Assembly (NCBI GenBank): GCA_025890175.1
Contig: JANPYM010000003.1
Location: forward strand, 91,657-155,656
Direction: 5' to 3'
Source of the DNA: Ciborinia camelliae
Taxonomy: Eukaryota; Ascomycota; Leotiomycetes; Helotiales; Sclerotiniaceae
DNA: 64,000 nucleotides
In this document: positions 11,445-25,177 of the stretch, piece after piece
Layout: each line of letters begins with the position of its first letter
Numbering within the stretch: position 1 is the stretch's first letter
Notes under the pieces: model-generated
Seen by the model: the letters and a program-made list of their open reading frames with translations, nothing else
Databases searched by the model: none
Told to the model about the DNA's origin: nothing
Program-made: the position numbers and the translations under genes

Positions 11445-12922
11445 GGAGCTCTTTTTCGAAGGGAAGTAGAAGAATAGAGTGGGATAGATGAATATTTGGT
11501 TATTTAATTGCATGGCGTGGATCTTTGTTTGCATTCTAGAGTTGGACTTGCATATCATATGATAGATGAATGGTTCGGTTTAGATTATACCCCCAAGCCA
11601 TGCGTTGCGGAGTTGTACTTGGGAGATGAATGCATGAAATGGATGATGGATGATGGATGATGGATGATGGATGATGGATGATGGATGATGGATGATGGAT
11701 GATGGATGATGGATGATGGATGATGGATGATGGATGATGGATGATGGATGATGGATGATGGATGATGGAAATTTTTTATGATTAATGGAGATCCATCTAT
11801 ATATATATATATATACAGTACTGGATTCTCGGATGTAATATAATTTGATATATATTCTTCTCTGCACTATATACTAAAACGGGGTGGGGTTGGCAGTCAC
11901 TTCGATTCCGCATGATAAGTATATTGAACGGGTTTGCCGGCCGGTGTGGTATGTCCTCATTTCTTGTTTACGTATATTTATATATATATATATATATATC
12001 TCACGGCATATTATGCTTTTCCGTCTTTTCCAGTACAGACCAGGAGTTCTGAATATGGTAGAGTCGCTAGCGAGTTTCGTTCGTGGCGATTCATTCATCT
12101 AGATCATTGGATGCCCAGCCGGTGATGACAGTTCAAGTTATTCTCCGACAAGGCTGGCACCTGTTGGCCCTACAGGGATTAGTTAAGATACTAGTTATGT
12201 ATGGCACCCGCGTCACATTTCATGCATCCTTTTCTTAAAAAGGAAGCTCGGATATCCTTAACACCATTGACTTCAAGCATCTAAACCCTTTTGAGAAAAT
12301 CTGTCGTATTTTCTGCCACACAGATGTGGATTCCATCGCACACTGAAGGCATTGAGATTGCATACTTTATTGCACTTAACGTTCGGGTTACCAATCATTG
12401 TCAAATATCTCACCTATTTATACGTTTCTTTTCATTTCTCGGCTTTTGATTGATACAATATCTTTGAATTTATTCCATAGCACCTTGGATGCACTGCTGC
12501 CCAATCGCTATTCGTTTCCATTCTGCCTGTATCGCCTTGAAGTCGTGGCTTCTGTGTGTGCTGTACATAACCATACAAGATGACCTGTTACGATCTGACT
12601 TGATCCCCTCTCTTCAGTTCAGAATCATCCACTTCCATTCTCGCTGTTTATGTCTCTGAACTTGCACCTCAACTAGTACAGAATTTTGAAAGTGCGAATT
12701 GATAAGCAAAAATTACAACACTATATCCGTACTTTTGTTTTGGAAATACAGTTCAATAATGAATTCTTTTTAAAGATTCATTTTTTTTCAAAGATTAGAC
12801 TGAATTCAAAGGTTCAATAAGTTGAGGAGATTCGGTTTACTTGAAGGATCTTTAATTTCTTCAAATTCAAATATCGAGGCGAAAGTTTCTGTCTAAAAAG
12901 TCCGACTACACTATCATTAAAA
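11445..12922. other. Intergenic region between MFS and NACHT genes
   Basis: It contains the 3' region of the MFS gene, a 7-bp tandem repeat (11639-11768), (TA)n tracts near 11800 and 11975, and the presumed promoter of the NACHT gene. The open frames here are repeat translations or random. I see no RNA gene. Confidence 0.5.
11639..11768. repeat. 7-bp tandem repeat (GATGGAT)n, about 18 copies
   Basis: A near-perfect run of the heptamer lies about 200 bp downstream of the MFS stop codon. A minus-strand frame through it reads as repeated SSIIHHP and is an artefact of the repeat. Confidence 0.9.
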
Positions 12923-15900
12923 ATGGACGCTCTCTCACTTGCGTGTAATATAATTACGGTTATTGACTTTGGCCATACGCTATTTGAAGTCTCTCAGGAA
13001 ATTTACCGCACGGGCAAGCCTGACCCTGACGCTACATCCAGTGCAAAGGACCTCTTCGGAGCAGCCAAAGACCTCGAAAACTCGATCAATGCCGGCACCC
13101 AGCCTATCTGTTACGAAGAGTCTGAGCTCTTGCGCATCGCTAACAGCTGTCGAGAAACTGCGAGAAAGCTGGGAGAAGCCTACAAAAAGCTTTCTGTGTC
13201 CAAATCGGGTCACTCATCCAGGTTCAGTCATGCAATAACAGCCATCGGGGCGGGGATTAAGCAGAATTGGCAAAAGCATAAGCTTGAAGATCTTGACAAA
13301 GCAATGAAGGGGTATGAAACGGCCATGCAAACCAGAATACTCGTCTATTTTTAGTAAGTCAAGACTGTTTTTGAGTATATGGAATCTGGATTATTGGAAA
13401 GCCTGATAGGAGCTTGCCAAAGAAACCTGAAATATGTGATCAGGCTCGCGGCTAACTGTAGTTTTGTACAGCAAATCCAGGAAAGCCCAAGATGCTATAG
13501 GACAGCAGGAATTTTCAAACCTCAACTTCACTCTACAGAACTTCATCCGTGCAGTCTCTGAGGGGAAGTTTGGAATGGCTGATCTCCTGACTAAAGTGGA
13601 TGATCTTCATGCACTTCAGCTGGGAACTCGGAATGATATCCATACAATTCAGATGACAAATCGGAACGATCAAATGCGAGACCGTTTTATGGCCAGCCTG
13701 AAGTTCGATGGGATGAATCAGCGATTTAACCACGATGTCAGAGATGCCCATCATGAAACTTTCAAATGGCTCTTTGGTGAGAATATCGATCCTTCTGTAT
13801 CTCCGGGCGGCACTTCGGGCAGCACTTCGGACAACAATTTGCCAAGAAATGAACATTCGGAATGGGAACCAGACTACATCCAAGAATCTCGCAATGAAAC
13901 ATTTGATGATTTTGGTAAATGGTTGACTTCCGATTCAGGTTTGTACTGGATCAGTGGTAAAGCCGGTGCTGGGAAAAGTACTCTAATGAAGTTTATCTGT
14001 CAACACATGACTACCACAAAACCAACACCCGACAGTATTGTACTTTATTACTTCTTCTGGTTCAACGCACCAGCCAGTACGATGCAGCGAAGTATTTCTG
14101 GAATGCTCAGTACGTTGTTGTACCAGCTGCTTCAGCATGATCAAGATCTATTTAGTCACCTAATGAATACGATACCAGAGGCACGTTTAAAAGACAAAGA
14201 CAGTCCTTCGGATTGGAATTGCGCAGAGCTAGAGCTTTGCTTACTTGCTGCACTTCGTTTTAGAAAAACGGGGAATCCTGTCTACATCTTCATCGATGGA
14301 CTAGACGAAGTTCTTAAGGCTGATGGACCGAGTGAGCTCCTGAGAGTTATTAGAAAACTCGAAAAGCTTCGTGATATTCGCTTGTGCGTCTCAAGCCGCC
14401 CGGAACTTGTGTTTTACAAAGATCTCGGCCATTCGAAACACCTTCGCCTCGAAAAATTGACGGCTCCTGATATTCATCACTTTGTTCTGGATTTTCTTCA
14501 GCCCTGGCTCCAAACTTCATCGCCAAATATAGACACAGATGCAATCAGACGGTTCATTGAAGTGCTTGTTCTTAAATCTGAAGGTGTGTTTCTCTGGGCG
14601 CGTGTGGCTACTCAAAGTCTATTGCGTGGACTCAACGACGGAAATTCCATCGAGAAGCTCAAAGAGCGCCTGGAAGCGACGCCATCTGACCTAAATGGCC
14701 TCTTTGCTTCGATGTGGAAGAGGCTCGGGGACGACGAGCAAGTTTATCGAACCGAGGCAGCTAATATTTTTCAGCTTCTCCTCTGCAATGGCGAGGTGTA
14801 TCTTTCCCATTGTCTTGGAAAAGAATACGACGATTACCTGGACCTTCTAACGCTTCATCTAGCTCTTGACGCAGAGAAGTCGGTCGAAGTAATTCAAAAC
14901 CTTGAAAGTATGCATAAATCCCCTGATCTTGTTGATCACGACATACTTCCCGGGTGCGAAGGGACTTTTAAGATGATTCTTTCTCGTTGTGTTGGTTTGG
15001 TCGAAGTTGATTCAAAGCCTGATGCCAAGACTATCAACAATTGTACAGACCCAGGCAAGCTCACTCCACCTCCGGCCTGCCATGTACGCTTTGTCCACCG
15101 AACCGCAAGCGAATTCTTAGAAAATACTCCTGAAGGTCAAAAGATTCTTGGATCCCACAGTCTTGGGAAGAAAACACCGCTCTTTCGACTCTATCTCGCT
15201 TGTATTGCTCGCGCAACATTTTTTAGGGGAGTTGAATACAGCGGGAAATATGGTTTGATTTCAAAAGAGCTTGTTTTCCATATAATTTTTGGACGTTGCA
15301 GAGATCACAGATTAAGGGTAAAACTTTCTGATAAGGAGATGCACGAAATTCTCGAGTTAATTCACATAATACACAACCAGAGTTTTGGCGATTCTACAAA
15401 CTCTCAATTCGCAGGGTGGACACGCCGAGGATTTGGCTATCCATTTATAATCCTGACTGCTATGTACGGTATGGGGCACTATTTGCGACAAATGGTAAAG
15501 CAGTTGCCTCACGATATCAACAATGCACTCGTGGCGCTTATGTTGAGTGAGTTCGCGGGCGCAATTTTCCTTTGTGGGGACGGAATTCTTCCTCCCGAGT
15601 ACTGGGAAGATTATCTTGCTACCCTCGAGCATCTTCTAAATCTTTGCCCAGAGACGGGCCACAATCAGCCTGGAGTTTTTCTTGATGGTGTTTATTTAGG
15701 GTTGAGATATTTCGACTACTATACTCTCAAACTGATTACCCCATTTAGAAACCTATTAAGGATTTTTGAACATATAAGTAGGGATGACATCCCCACATGG
15801 CATAATCCCCAAGCTTGCGACACCATCCTAAAAGCTCTGAGGTTGTTCGCATCTTCAGGTACAAATCTTCACCAACGCTTTATAGGCTCGTATTGGCCCG

Positions 15901-16541
15901 AAATTACCGTGCATGAAGACTCTTGTGTCCCATGGCATTCCCAGTCCTGTATGAGATACATCGACTCATCACTTACCTATAATCTTCCACCAAGGTGTTA
16001 TGGTGCCTTGATTGAGACAAACGCATTATGGGGTATACAGCTGATGGCGAGGACACACGAAGCAAGATTTGGGTCTTCCCTTCTTGCAAAAGAGCTTCTT
16101 AATTTTGTGGCGGACGTGAGTGGGGATAAACCACTACCAGGTCCTAGGGCTCTCTTACTACTTTCAAGTGTCGGTGATATGTCGAGGAGTGATTGCATAT
16201 ATAAAGGCAAAATAGTCCCTCGCGATCTCGAGACCCATATTCTGGACCCATTAACCAGCAATATCGATAGCATCGAAAAACACACCTGGCTTCTGGCAAG
16301 GGACAATGTCCAGAGTCGTATCGACGATTGTTGGGAGCATGGGACGGTTGATAATAAAGTCCTAACTATGAATGAGATTAGAGAGTTTCTGATTGCTCAA
16401 GGTGAATTGGCCTCAAAAGAAACAGCCAAGACTATGTATGAGGCTTGTGGTATAACAGTGCCTACGAATTTTTTTGAACATCGTTGGCCTGGTGAAGCTT
16501 CGTCTGATAACGATGAAGCTTCGTCCGATAACGATGAATAG
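12923..16541 (+). CDS. NACHT-domain STAND (NLR-like) protein
   Basis: Signal-transducing P-loop ATPase of 1166 aa, of the fungal NLR-like class linked to non-self recognition and cell-death control. Exons are 12923-13353 and 13472-16541. The 118-bp intron is GTAAGT...TACAG with branch CTAAC and joins in phase 2 to keep the frame. The N-terminal ~140 residues (MDALSLACNIITVIDFG...) are the helical domain common on fungal NACHT proteins. A linker with SLKFDGMNQR and DAHHETFKWLF follows. The NACHT core has Walker A GKAGAGKST (about 306-314), Walker B YIFIDGLDE (about 415-423) and a CVSSRPE sensor. VRFVHRTASEFL at about 682 is typical of the region after NACHT. The C-terminal ~450 residues show no ankyrin, WD40 or TPR repeats. 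The extreme C-terminus is a doubled acidic octapeptide EASSDNDE. The effector type is uncertain. Confidence 0.93.
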
Positions 16542-19500
16542 AACAATGAGGACAAACTTTGAGGATATGGCGAAAGTAATGATTATTTGAATGGGACTCC
16601 AAGGACAGATATGGAAGATGGTGAGGGATGTGTCACACGCGTAAGAGCACTTTCACTCATAGACTGAATACATGCTCCTCTCTACCATTTAAAGTAACTC
16701 AGGAATGCCCATTCAGCCGCAGCAAAAACCATCCATCCTCAAATAAAATGGCCCAAGATTTCTTAGATTGTGGTATCCTAAACACATCACACATCACCTA
16801 GTTTCAAGAACCAATTCCAGCCTTAACAACAAATTTCACCAAATAAAAATCTCATGCCTCCAAAAATTCCCGCAAAATCCTCCTATACATCAGATACTCC
16901 CATCCCAGTATGATCGAGTTCAAGCCTTGTAGTACAGGCCTAATTATATCCCAATGTATTCAGACATGCAACAAAACTTTTGAAAGGGGGGAATCATTCC
17001 ATTGAATGATTCCCTAGTCAATATTGTATGAGAATGGGGAATTGTCATGATAGGATAGGATAGATAATATTAGTTAGTTATGTTAATAACACCAACACAC
17101 TGATATAAAATTCAGATTGCGAGATTCTTGGTGAAGGAACCAGGAAAGACAGGGGACATTTAAGTGAAATATATAATCTTACTATGATGCACAGGAAAGA
17201 GATATCTACCTAGTATCTACAATAAATGGACCTACCTACCACAGTAATTATGAATATGAATCTACCTATCCGAGTGATGATGATTATTCTTTCGGGAAAA
17301 GAATTGATGATGATGATGAAACCAAACCAAAGTAAAGTAAAGAAAAGCTTTTACGGAGTTACAGGGTAACTATATACCTATATAGGCATAACGATATAAG
17401 GGAAGCAATCACCTAGATACAATGTATAAGTTTAGATTTAACACCATCCTACCAGAACTGACATCTATCTACCTAGAGTCTTGTCCATCATGTTGCCATT
17501 GATTTACTATTCGATATATGTGGAAACCAATATCCGAAAAAACCACTCACCAAAGAAAGTTCAAGTTTGCAGGTACCAACAATCTTTGGATGAACGACCT
17601 GTCTTTCTAGATTATAGGAGATCAATTCAGTCCCATATCAACAATGTACAAAATCTATAGTATTTCCCAGCCTCTTTTTTGGCATCGTAAATATAAAATG
17701 TGATATTCGCGCATCTTCCAAAAAATCAATCAAAACCCGACGAGAGTTCTACTTCCTACAATCTTGAACTCATCTATTCATATAAGTAGAAACCCATATG
17801 TAAATCGGTAGAATATTACTTGATGGAATGATATGACATGATATTCGAAATAGTGAGGGCAGAGGTGAGTTAAGTTTCTTCGCCCACAGCTCACGGGATA
17901 ACTAGAGCCTCTACAGACCCCCCAAAAACATAATAGATCCTTCGCTGAACCTTCCAGATGTGACACAGTACAGTAAGAGGATCCAATAACCGAAGACGAC
18001 GGAATATACGATAACGAGCTCGGGAGTGAACTAACTAGGTATCAACAAGTAGAGAAAAGGCTACTAAGACTCCCGAACGAGGAGTCCAAGAGAACAGCGG
18101 GACGAAATCAAAGCACTTCACCACTATTAAATTCCTATGAATGACCAAGAAAACCAAACACCAAAAATGAAAAATGATGCTACAAGAATAAATGAGCAAC
18201 TATTGGTTTGGGAATTTTCCCTAATGATCACGAGATATTTAATGGTGGTGACAGATAGCCAAGTGATATCTGAGCCGAGATATTTGTTCTCGACAATTTG
18301 AAAAGTTCTCTTGGTATCATCACGGTGTCACAAAAGTATTCACGCGCAAACACAGGGGAAGTGTGGTGTGTTGTCGTGGTCGTGTACGGGTGTACATGAT
18401 CTCTGCGGGCTTCGGAACCGAAACTGGTATTTCGGAGCCCTCACGGGTGACGAGAGTTCATCATAGAATTCCATCTCAAATATCCTCATCATATCAATGC
18501 AATCAGATACGTACCCTAAATAACGAAGAAGGTAGGTATTCCCATTAATAAAGATACCTTAGATACCTACATACCTCACCACAATGCCTTCCCCTCCCCT
18601 CCCACGCACCCCCACAAGTTGTCTCGGCTTACATAACCAACCTCATGACCTTCGCAAACCCCCAAATCACGTTTTCCATTCCAACCCGACTGACTCCCCA
18701 TCCCAACTTTTTTCTTCAATTTTGTTGCACGTCTCAAAATCATGAGCGTGGCTCTCACGTTTTTGCCATGCTATGGTTGGTATCCTATCCAGCCAACATC
18801 CATCCATCCATCCATTCATCCAGCCAGCCAGCCAGCCAGCCATACACACCAAACCAAACCAAACCAAACCAGAATTTCCTCGCGCAATATCATTCGGAGA
18901 TTTCATCTGGGATTTTCATTTGTTTATTCCATATTGAATAAATAAGTTTGATGATCAATCAGGGAGGAGCTTGAAGATAGGAGAAACTCAATCATCATCG
19001 CGATGTAATGTTGATGTTGATGTTCATTCACGATGTGCAACAAAAATGCGATATGCAACAATACAGACTTCTATGAAAGGTGATGATTTAGGGATGAGAA
19101 GAGAGGGGTATGATTGGATGATGCGGTAGGTATTCTGTAGAAGGTTTGGGGGCTGAGGGCGAAAAGGGTAGGATGAGCAATGAGGGGAGATTTGAGCGGA
19201 TGATCATTTCCGTGGTATCCGATTCGAGCTAGTGTAATGATGCAGCTTACCTAGGTAGTACCTATATATTTATTGAAATTTCAATGATCATCTACCTACC
19301 TACCTACCTACTTACTAGGTATATCTACCAATAAGATGATGATATTTTCATTTTCGTGAGAATTTGCTGCATACCTATCTATATTGTAACTCCCCAAAGT
19401 CCACCTCCCTCGCAGGATTGGACGATAACGTATGAGGATCAACCAAGGTTACTCGAACGAATAACGGAGAAGAACCTTAGAAGAGGGGAAATGGGCTCAG

Positions 19501-20034
19501 GGCGCTATGGAAGAAAGAAAGGAAGCTAAAGCTGGAGGCCCTTTTCTTTCGCCCTTTTTCCGACATGCAACAAATTATGCAGGATGAAGATTTCTGCCAG
19601 AGATGGGATCATGATTGGTGGAGAGGTGAGGGGTAGGTAGAATTGAATGTCTTACATGTGAGCATTGATAGTCATTTTGATACATCTACAATGGGTTATC
19701 GAATTCTCGTGGAAGATTGTGGTCCTACTGTACCCATTATTTTTTCCCTTCTCTCTTTTCGCTATGCGTGAAGAAAGCCTCTTCATCGAAAGAATGTGCT
19801 GGGTTAAACTGCGAGCAAATAGAGATAAAAAGGGGCTGGCAATCCTCGCTTACATAAAAAGAAAGAAAAATCTTCAGCGAGACTTGACATTAACCCGGAA
19901 TCTTCCTTGGATGGATCTAATCCATGGATCCCACCACCTTTATCTTCGTGCCTCACAAACAAGGCCACAATACCTTGCCAACAGCAATATAAACCAAAAA
20001 GGCCTACCCCACCCTCAACACACATACAAAAATC
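16542..20034. other. Gene-poor spacer after the NACHT gene
   Basis: About 3.5 kb without a supportable gene. It is rich in CTACCTACC/GGTAGGTA words (about 17210-17480, 19240-19330) and has short tandem tracts at 18795-18880: (CATC)n, (AGCC)n and (AAACC)n. Open frames are under 100 codons and read through these tracts. It may hold untranslated or regulatory transcripts, but nothing specific is visible. Confidence 0.5.
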
Positions 20035-20106
20035 CCTCACTTGGTGTAATGGTCAGCACGTCGGATTCTGATTCCGGAGATATTGGTTCGATTCCTATAG
20101 AGAGGT
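20035..20106 (+). tRNA. tRNA-Gln (anticodon CTG)
   Basis: A 72-nt cloverleaf. The A box is TGGTGTAATGG and the B box GGTTCGATTCC, a perfect match to consensus. The anticodon stem TCGGA/TCCGG encloses loop TTCTGAT, giving CTG. The acceptor CCTCACT/AGAGAGG has one A-A mismatch, and the T-stem ATTGG/CCTAT has one T-T mismatch. The first clear T-run terminator is about 40 nt downstream (about 20148-20160). The two mismatches leave room for a degenerate copy. Confidence 0.75.
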
Positions 20107-20767
20107 CTTCTCTGCCCACTCTCAGTTTGATTCTGAGGTTGAAGGATTTGTTTTTTTTTTGGTTTTTACTACCTGCTTGATTGGACCTTATATCTAACTC
20201 ATTCATCTCAGTGCTATTAATAAAAATGAAATACATAAAAAAAGGATCTCTTGTAAGTTGTTCGTCGTGATTCGTTTCGTCATCTAGACATTTTGTTTTG
20301 GTTAAGGGTACCTAGGGTATTTTTGTGTTTTTGTTGGTGAGGTGAATGAGAGGTTGAGAATGAATCTATGATACGAATGAATACGAATGAACGCGGCCCG
20401 CACCCCTCATCATCCGCCTCCATTATCGAAGGAGGGCCGGGAGAAGAAGGCAAAGAAATGAATGAAAGACGAAAGGAAGGAAGGAAGGAGCGGGGACATT
20501 CATTCCATTCTATGCTACCCATGATTCCCATCCCATCCAACTAATGAATACTACCTAGGTAGGTACATACCACAAGCAAGATGTACCTACCTACAATTAG
20601 TATCAACCAAGCACTTTCTTTCATTCCTTCATTCTTTATCACCCTCCACCCACCAATTCGCTCGACCCAAAGAAAACCCACCCACCCGTACCCACAATCC
20701 CACAACCCCATCCTCTCTCTAAAATATAAACACAAACAGCACCGTCTCAAAACAAAATCACATGATA

Positions 20768-20839
20768 TCCCTGCTGGCGCAATGGTAGCGTGCAAGACTC
20801 CTAATCTTGAGGCTACAGGTTCGAGTCCTGTGTAGGGAG
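20768..20839 (+). tRNA. tRNA-Arg (anticodon CCT)
   Basis: A full 72-nt cloverleaf. The acceptor is TCCCTGC/GTAGGGA (one G-T), the D-stem GCGC/GCGT, and the anticodon stem CAAGA/TCTTG encloses loop CTCCTAA (anticodon CCT). The T-arm is ACAGG-TTCGAGT-CCTGT. No intron. A T7 run about 50 nt downstream is the first evident terminator. Confidence 0.93.
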
Positions 20840-23491
20840 TTACTTTGCAAAATGTACTGTCGGTTTGAGTCCGATGATTGATATCATACTTTTTTTAATT
20901 TTTTTTCTTTTTCTTGATGGACTTTTGGAGATGGGGGATTTTTTGGGATTTTATTTTTATATGGTCGGGTGAGTTTTTTTTGGTGGGGTTTTTTATCTTT
21001 TTTTGGGTGGATTTTTTATCCTTTTTTTGGGTGGATTTTTAAGGGCTTGAGATTTCTTTGTTGTAATTACCTATATATTTTAATCGTGTTTCTGTACCAG
21101 TATCATTCTAGGAATATAATACATAGATACCTAGTATATCCTCACTCCCGAATCCCGATCAAAAAGCCCCCCTCCATTTCATACCTAGGTATTCATATTC
21201 ATATTCACATTCACATTCACATCAACCAGTCTAACTGTACAATAACACCCATACCCACACCCCGCTGTCATCTACCGCATGTATTCATCTATTTCAATTA
21301 AACCCCCCCCTAAAATGATATTTCCCCATCCCGATTCCCCGCCTTCACTCCATTCCATTCCACTTATAATCCCCCCTTCCCTCTCCTCCGCCCAAAAATA
21401 TATCTATCAATCCATCAATCAATCCATTAATTCATCAATCCACAACTTTTTAACTTTATGATATCAATTTCCAATTTCCAATAGAAACCAACCCAACCCA
21501 ACCCAATTATATAGCTAGCTCGGTATGATTGATAGAAAGTAAAGAAGGGTAAAAAAGAGGAGAGGAGAATAGAGCGAGTATGTATTCTCTGAAAGTTAGA
21601 TATTATTGTTGAAAGATGGGTTTGAATTTTTCGATATGCTTTGCTTATTATACTATATCATATTATATCATACGGTATTGTATTGTGTGTGTGTCTTAAA
21701 GATGGGATGGGATGGGATGGGATGGATTTGTTATTATACGGTATTGCGTTGTATTGTGTTTTATATGTTTATGTGATTCTCCATAGGAGGAGGAGATACG
21801 ATGAGATGAGGAGTGCGGAATGGAGTTTAGTTTAGAATATCTGATTATGATTATTGAGGAGTTTGGAGTTTGAAGTTTGAAGTTTGAAGTTTGGATTTGG
21901 AGAGGTTTGATGGATGAATCCCTATATGAATGAAGGAATGATATTTGATGATCTAGGTAGGAAATTTGTGTTGAATACCATCAGTGTACATAGTCTATGG
22001 ATGAATGGATGGATGGATTAATCTATATATATATATATATATATATGAAACTATGAATGGGAAAACATAGACGGGATACTGTACCTTGGTATGGTATGGT
22101 ATGGTATGGTATGGTATGGTATACAAGCTGAAATAATGATGATGAAGATGACGATGATGATGAATGTATGTATGTATGTATGTATAGGCTAGATAGCTAT
22201 TATGTGTTGATATAAAGTAGTTCTACATACACTAGCTCGATACACAAGAATAACAAGTTCAATATAGTCTGTGATAGAAACCCTTTTCCCTATATATCGA
22301 CAAGTTTTCCATCTACTCCTACTCCAGTTAAGTTTATAGAGAAGAAAATACTTGGACATTTTTATCCTTTGATTTATCATTCATTTGGTTAGGTAAAAGA
22401 AAAGTTTGAGATACTGGTGCTCAACGTGTTGATTTCGGGCGTAAGTGTAGTCATGTCATATCATATCATATTGAAGAGCTATAGTATAATATATCTTTAG
22501 ATTTTCCGGGCAGAGATTGAATCTTGATGACTAGTTTGACTTGGAGTTTTTGTTATTATTTGTTGATTTTGATTGGTATCTACAGGACTGTAGATTCATG
22601 AGACTTTTTACCTACAATGTAACGGATCTCCTTGATAGTTCTATGACATGAATGTAAATTCTTAGGAAATATCTATCAATTGTATCTTCTCCAGGGCTTT
22701 TCCTTTCTATTCATCATTCTATTATTCTACAACTTGAAAATCTATATTGTATTATAATTTTCCAGATAATCATCTATTTTCCCTCCCTTCAGCTTTAACT
22801 CTTCTTCTTTCCAAATCAAAACCAAATCATCCAAAGAACCCTTTTCAGAAGACGACACAAGACGAGACGAGACGAGATGAAATATCCAAACCTTCCGCAT
22901 CTATTATGTACGATAGTCTCGGATCAGAGCATCATTAGAATCCCTTCACTATTATGAATTCAGCTCGATAACTAGCGCAAGATGCCAGACATCTCATGAG
23001 TATCTACACTCATGATATCCACTCCATATGAACGGGATGATGAATTCTTCCCCTCGTTCTTGTTTTTATACTATAGGTATCTTCCTATTAGTACCTTGCT
23101 GTAGAAATAAAATCCACAGCCACAACCCTCGAAACGAAAAAACGAAAAAACTAACAAACAAGTTGAAGGGATACTTATGTGGATGAGAATCCAGACGAAG
23201 AAGTAGAAGTAGCTTGGTTAATTAAAAGAAGTTAGAATGAGGGTTGAAAAGATGTGGGATGTGTAGAAAGCTTGAGAAACTTGGGATTCGCATAATATCA
23301 TATCATGTCATGTCATGATATGATATATGGTTCTCTATAGTATAATCTCATCAAAATCAAAATCAAAATCAACCCCCAAAACCAAAATCCTATAATTTTG
23401 TTGGAATATGGTATATAATGCCAAGCACAGTGGCTTGGCACAACCCTTTTCTAACAAATTTATAAATTCCATCATAAATCATACCTACTCA
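20840..23491. other. Gene-poor, simple-repeat-rich spacer
   Basis: No supportable CDS. It contains a T-rich tract with repeated GGGTGGATTTTT units (about 20970-21040), (ATTCAC)n-type repeats near 21195-21225, (TA)n near 22030, (GGTAT)n at about 22083-22122 and (TATG)n near 22165. The last ~100 bp adjoin the 3' end of the minus-strand MFS gene. Confidence 0.5.
22083..22122. repeat. Pentanucleotide microsatellite (GGTAT)n
   Basis: About eight uninterrupted copies of TGGTA/GGTAT. A (TATG)n tract follows about 40 bp further on. Confidence 0.85.
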
Positions 23492-25177
23492 TCATAAATC
23501 ATCCCTCGTATATACAGACCATTGTCTCCACCTCTCTCCAAATCTCAACACCAACCAAGGAAGCGGAGCCACCAGCAAACATGCGACCGAAAGAACCATA
23601 AATCCCCATCCATAACCCAGTTTATTCGTCAGAGGTCCCACAGCCAACGGTAAAAAGGTACTGGTTAAACATCTCGCAATCAAGACCGCCGTCAAAGCAC
23701 TTGCCGAAAACCGGCTGAAAGAATCCACCACGTAAGCCATTAATGGAACCATGGCCGTTAAGATCGAGAAGCCCTGGAGAGCAACTGAGAAGAGAAGGAG
23801 TGGGACGGGCCATTGGTTTTCGGCGATCCATCCGAAGAGAGCGATGGAGAATGGAAGGATAAAACCGCCGATTATCGTGAGTGGCATTCGATATTCTGGG
23901 GATGATTTTGATTTTGATTGGGAGTTATTTTTGCTTCGGAGATGGGTGTAGATGCGATCTATGAGGATATTGCAAATGAAGACTCCCATGGCTGATCCAA
24001 TGCCTATTTATTTTGATCAGTCAGTCAGTTGATTAAATTGAAATATAATAAATTGGACCAATACAAATACACTTACTAAATGAGAAGAAAGAAGAACCAA
24101 TTCTCGCTGGAGGGAATCCATAAACATTTTTCAAAACCTCTGGTAAAGTAGTCGACATGATATAATAAAAAGTAAACATGATTGCGCCATAGAACGATAA
24201 AATCTGCAAGACAAAAGAACCTCCAAATACGGCCGCCGGTCTCTTAACCGCTTTCCATACTGCAACCACCGAAGATTCACACTCTTCCTCATCTACCACG
24301 GCGTTAAGCTTGGCAAGATCTTCATGATCTTTTTTCAACCTCTCGACTCTTCGCTGTAGGATCCGAGTCTTATACGTCTCCCTCAGAAGAAAAACAAAAG
24401 CCACTTCACAAGCCCCCGCCAAAGCCGCCGCAAACCAAAGAACATTTCTCCATCCCATCGACTGAGCCATCGCACCCGTAATAGCAGGGCCGACCGCACC
24501 ACCCAGAAGAGGTGCCAACATCAACGTAGCCATGGCCGAGCCTCTTTGATCGGGGGGTAACATATCACCGATGACGGCGGGACTCAAGACATTTGACGCG
24601 ACGGCGCAACCCGTCATGAATCGGGAGAAGATAAATAAATGCGACGTCTGACTACTGGCGGCCACGATGGTCCAAAGAATAAATAACACGTTGGCGAGAT
24701 TGAAAACGGCGGCTCGGCCGTAGACTTCGGAAAGGGGCGCGATGAGTAATGGACCGGTGGCTTCACCGAGTTCCCAGATGGTTACGAGGAGGACGGTGGA
24801 GGATTTGGATTCGTGATGAGAGAGATCTAGGATGATTTGTCGAGCGATGGGAACCACACCGATACAAGTGAATGTTCTAATAAAAAAGTTAATCTAAAGG
24901 TAAAGATTTGAATTTTTGGTTGAAGGTTTTTGGAAGTGGAAGTGTGAGATGAAGATTCATACACCGTGAAGGCCATGAATGCTAAGAGTAATATCACTAC
25001 ATTGTGATAAGTCTTTGGCCATTCCAATGGATTTTCTGCATCTCCATTGGGGTTGAAATCAATTTTATGATTGAAGGAATCTTCATTTGAAATGTCCACA
25101 GGGGGAATATATGGATATTGCTCAATTGCGTTTATAGACGGTGGAACCGGTGCAAGCAACGGTTGATTTTCATCCAT
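23492..25177 (-). CDS. MFS transporter, 12-spanner DHA1 type
   Basis: Predicted proton-coupled membrane exporter of 508 aa. On the minus strand the exons are 25177-24963, 24876-24077 and 24003-23492. Intron 1 (86 bp) is GTATGA...TTAG, phase 2, and restores the conserved FTVTFTCIGVVPIARQI. Intron 2 (73 bp) is GTAAGT...ATAG, phase 1. The N-terminal tail of about 55 aa includes the NPLEWPK motif typical of fungal DHA1 proteins. Motif A is PLSEVYGRAAVFN. The next conserved stretch is SRFMTGCAVASNVLSPAVIGDMLPPDQRGSAMA. A cytosolic loop RRVERLKKDHEDLAK separates the two six-helix halves. Relatives include multidrug and polyamine exporters; the substrate is unknown. The neighbours do not define a pathway. 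Confidence 0.92.

Noticed and set aside
11580..11867. Minus-strand open frame reading as repeated SSIIHHP
   Set aside because: It is a translation of the 7-bp tandem repeat and (TA)n tract; no codon structure beyond the repeat.
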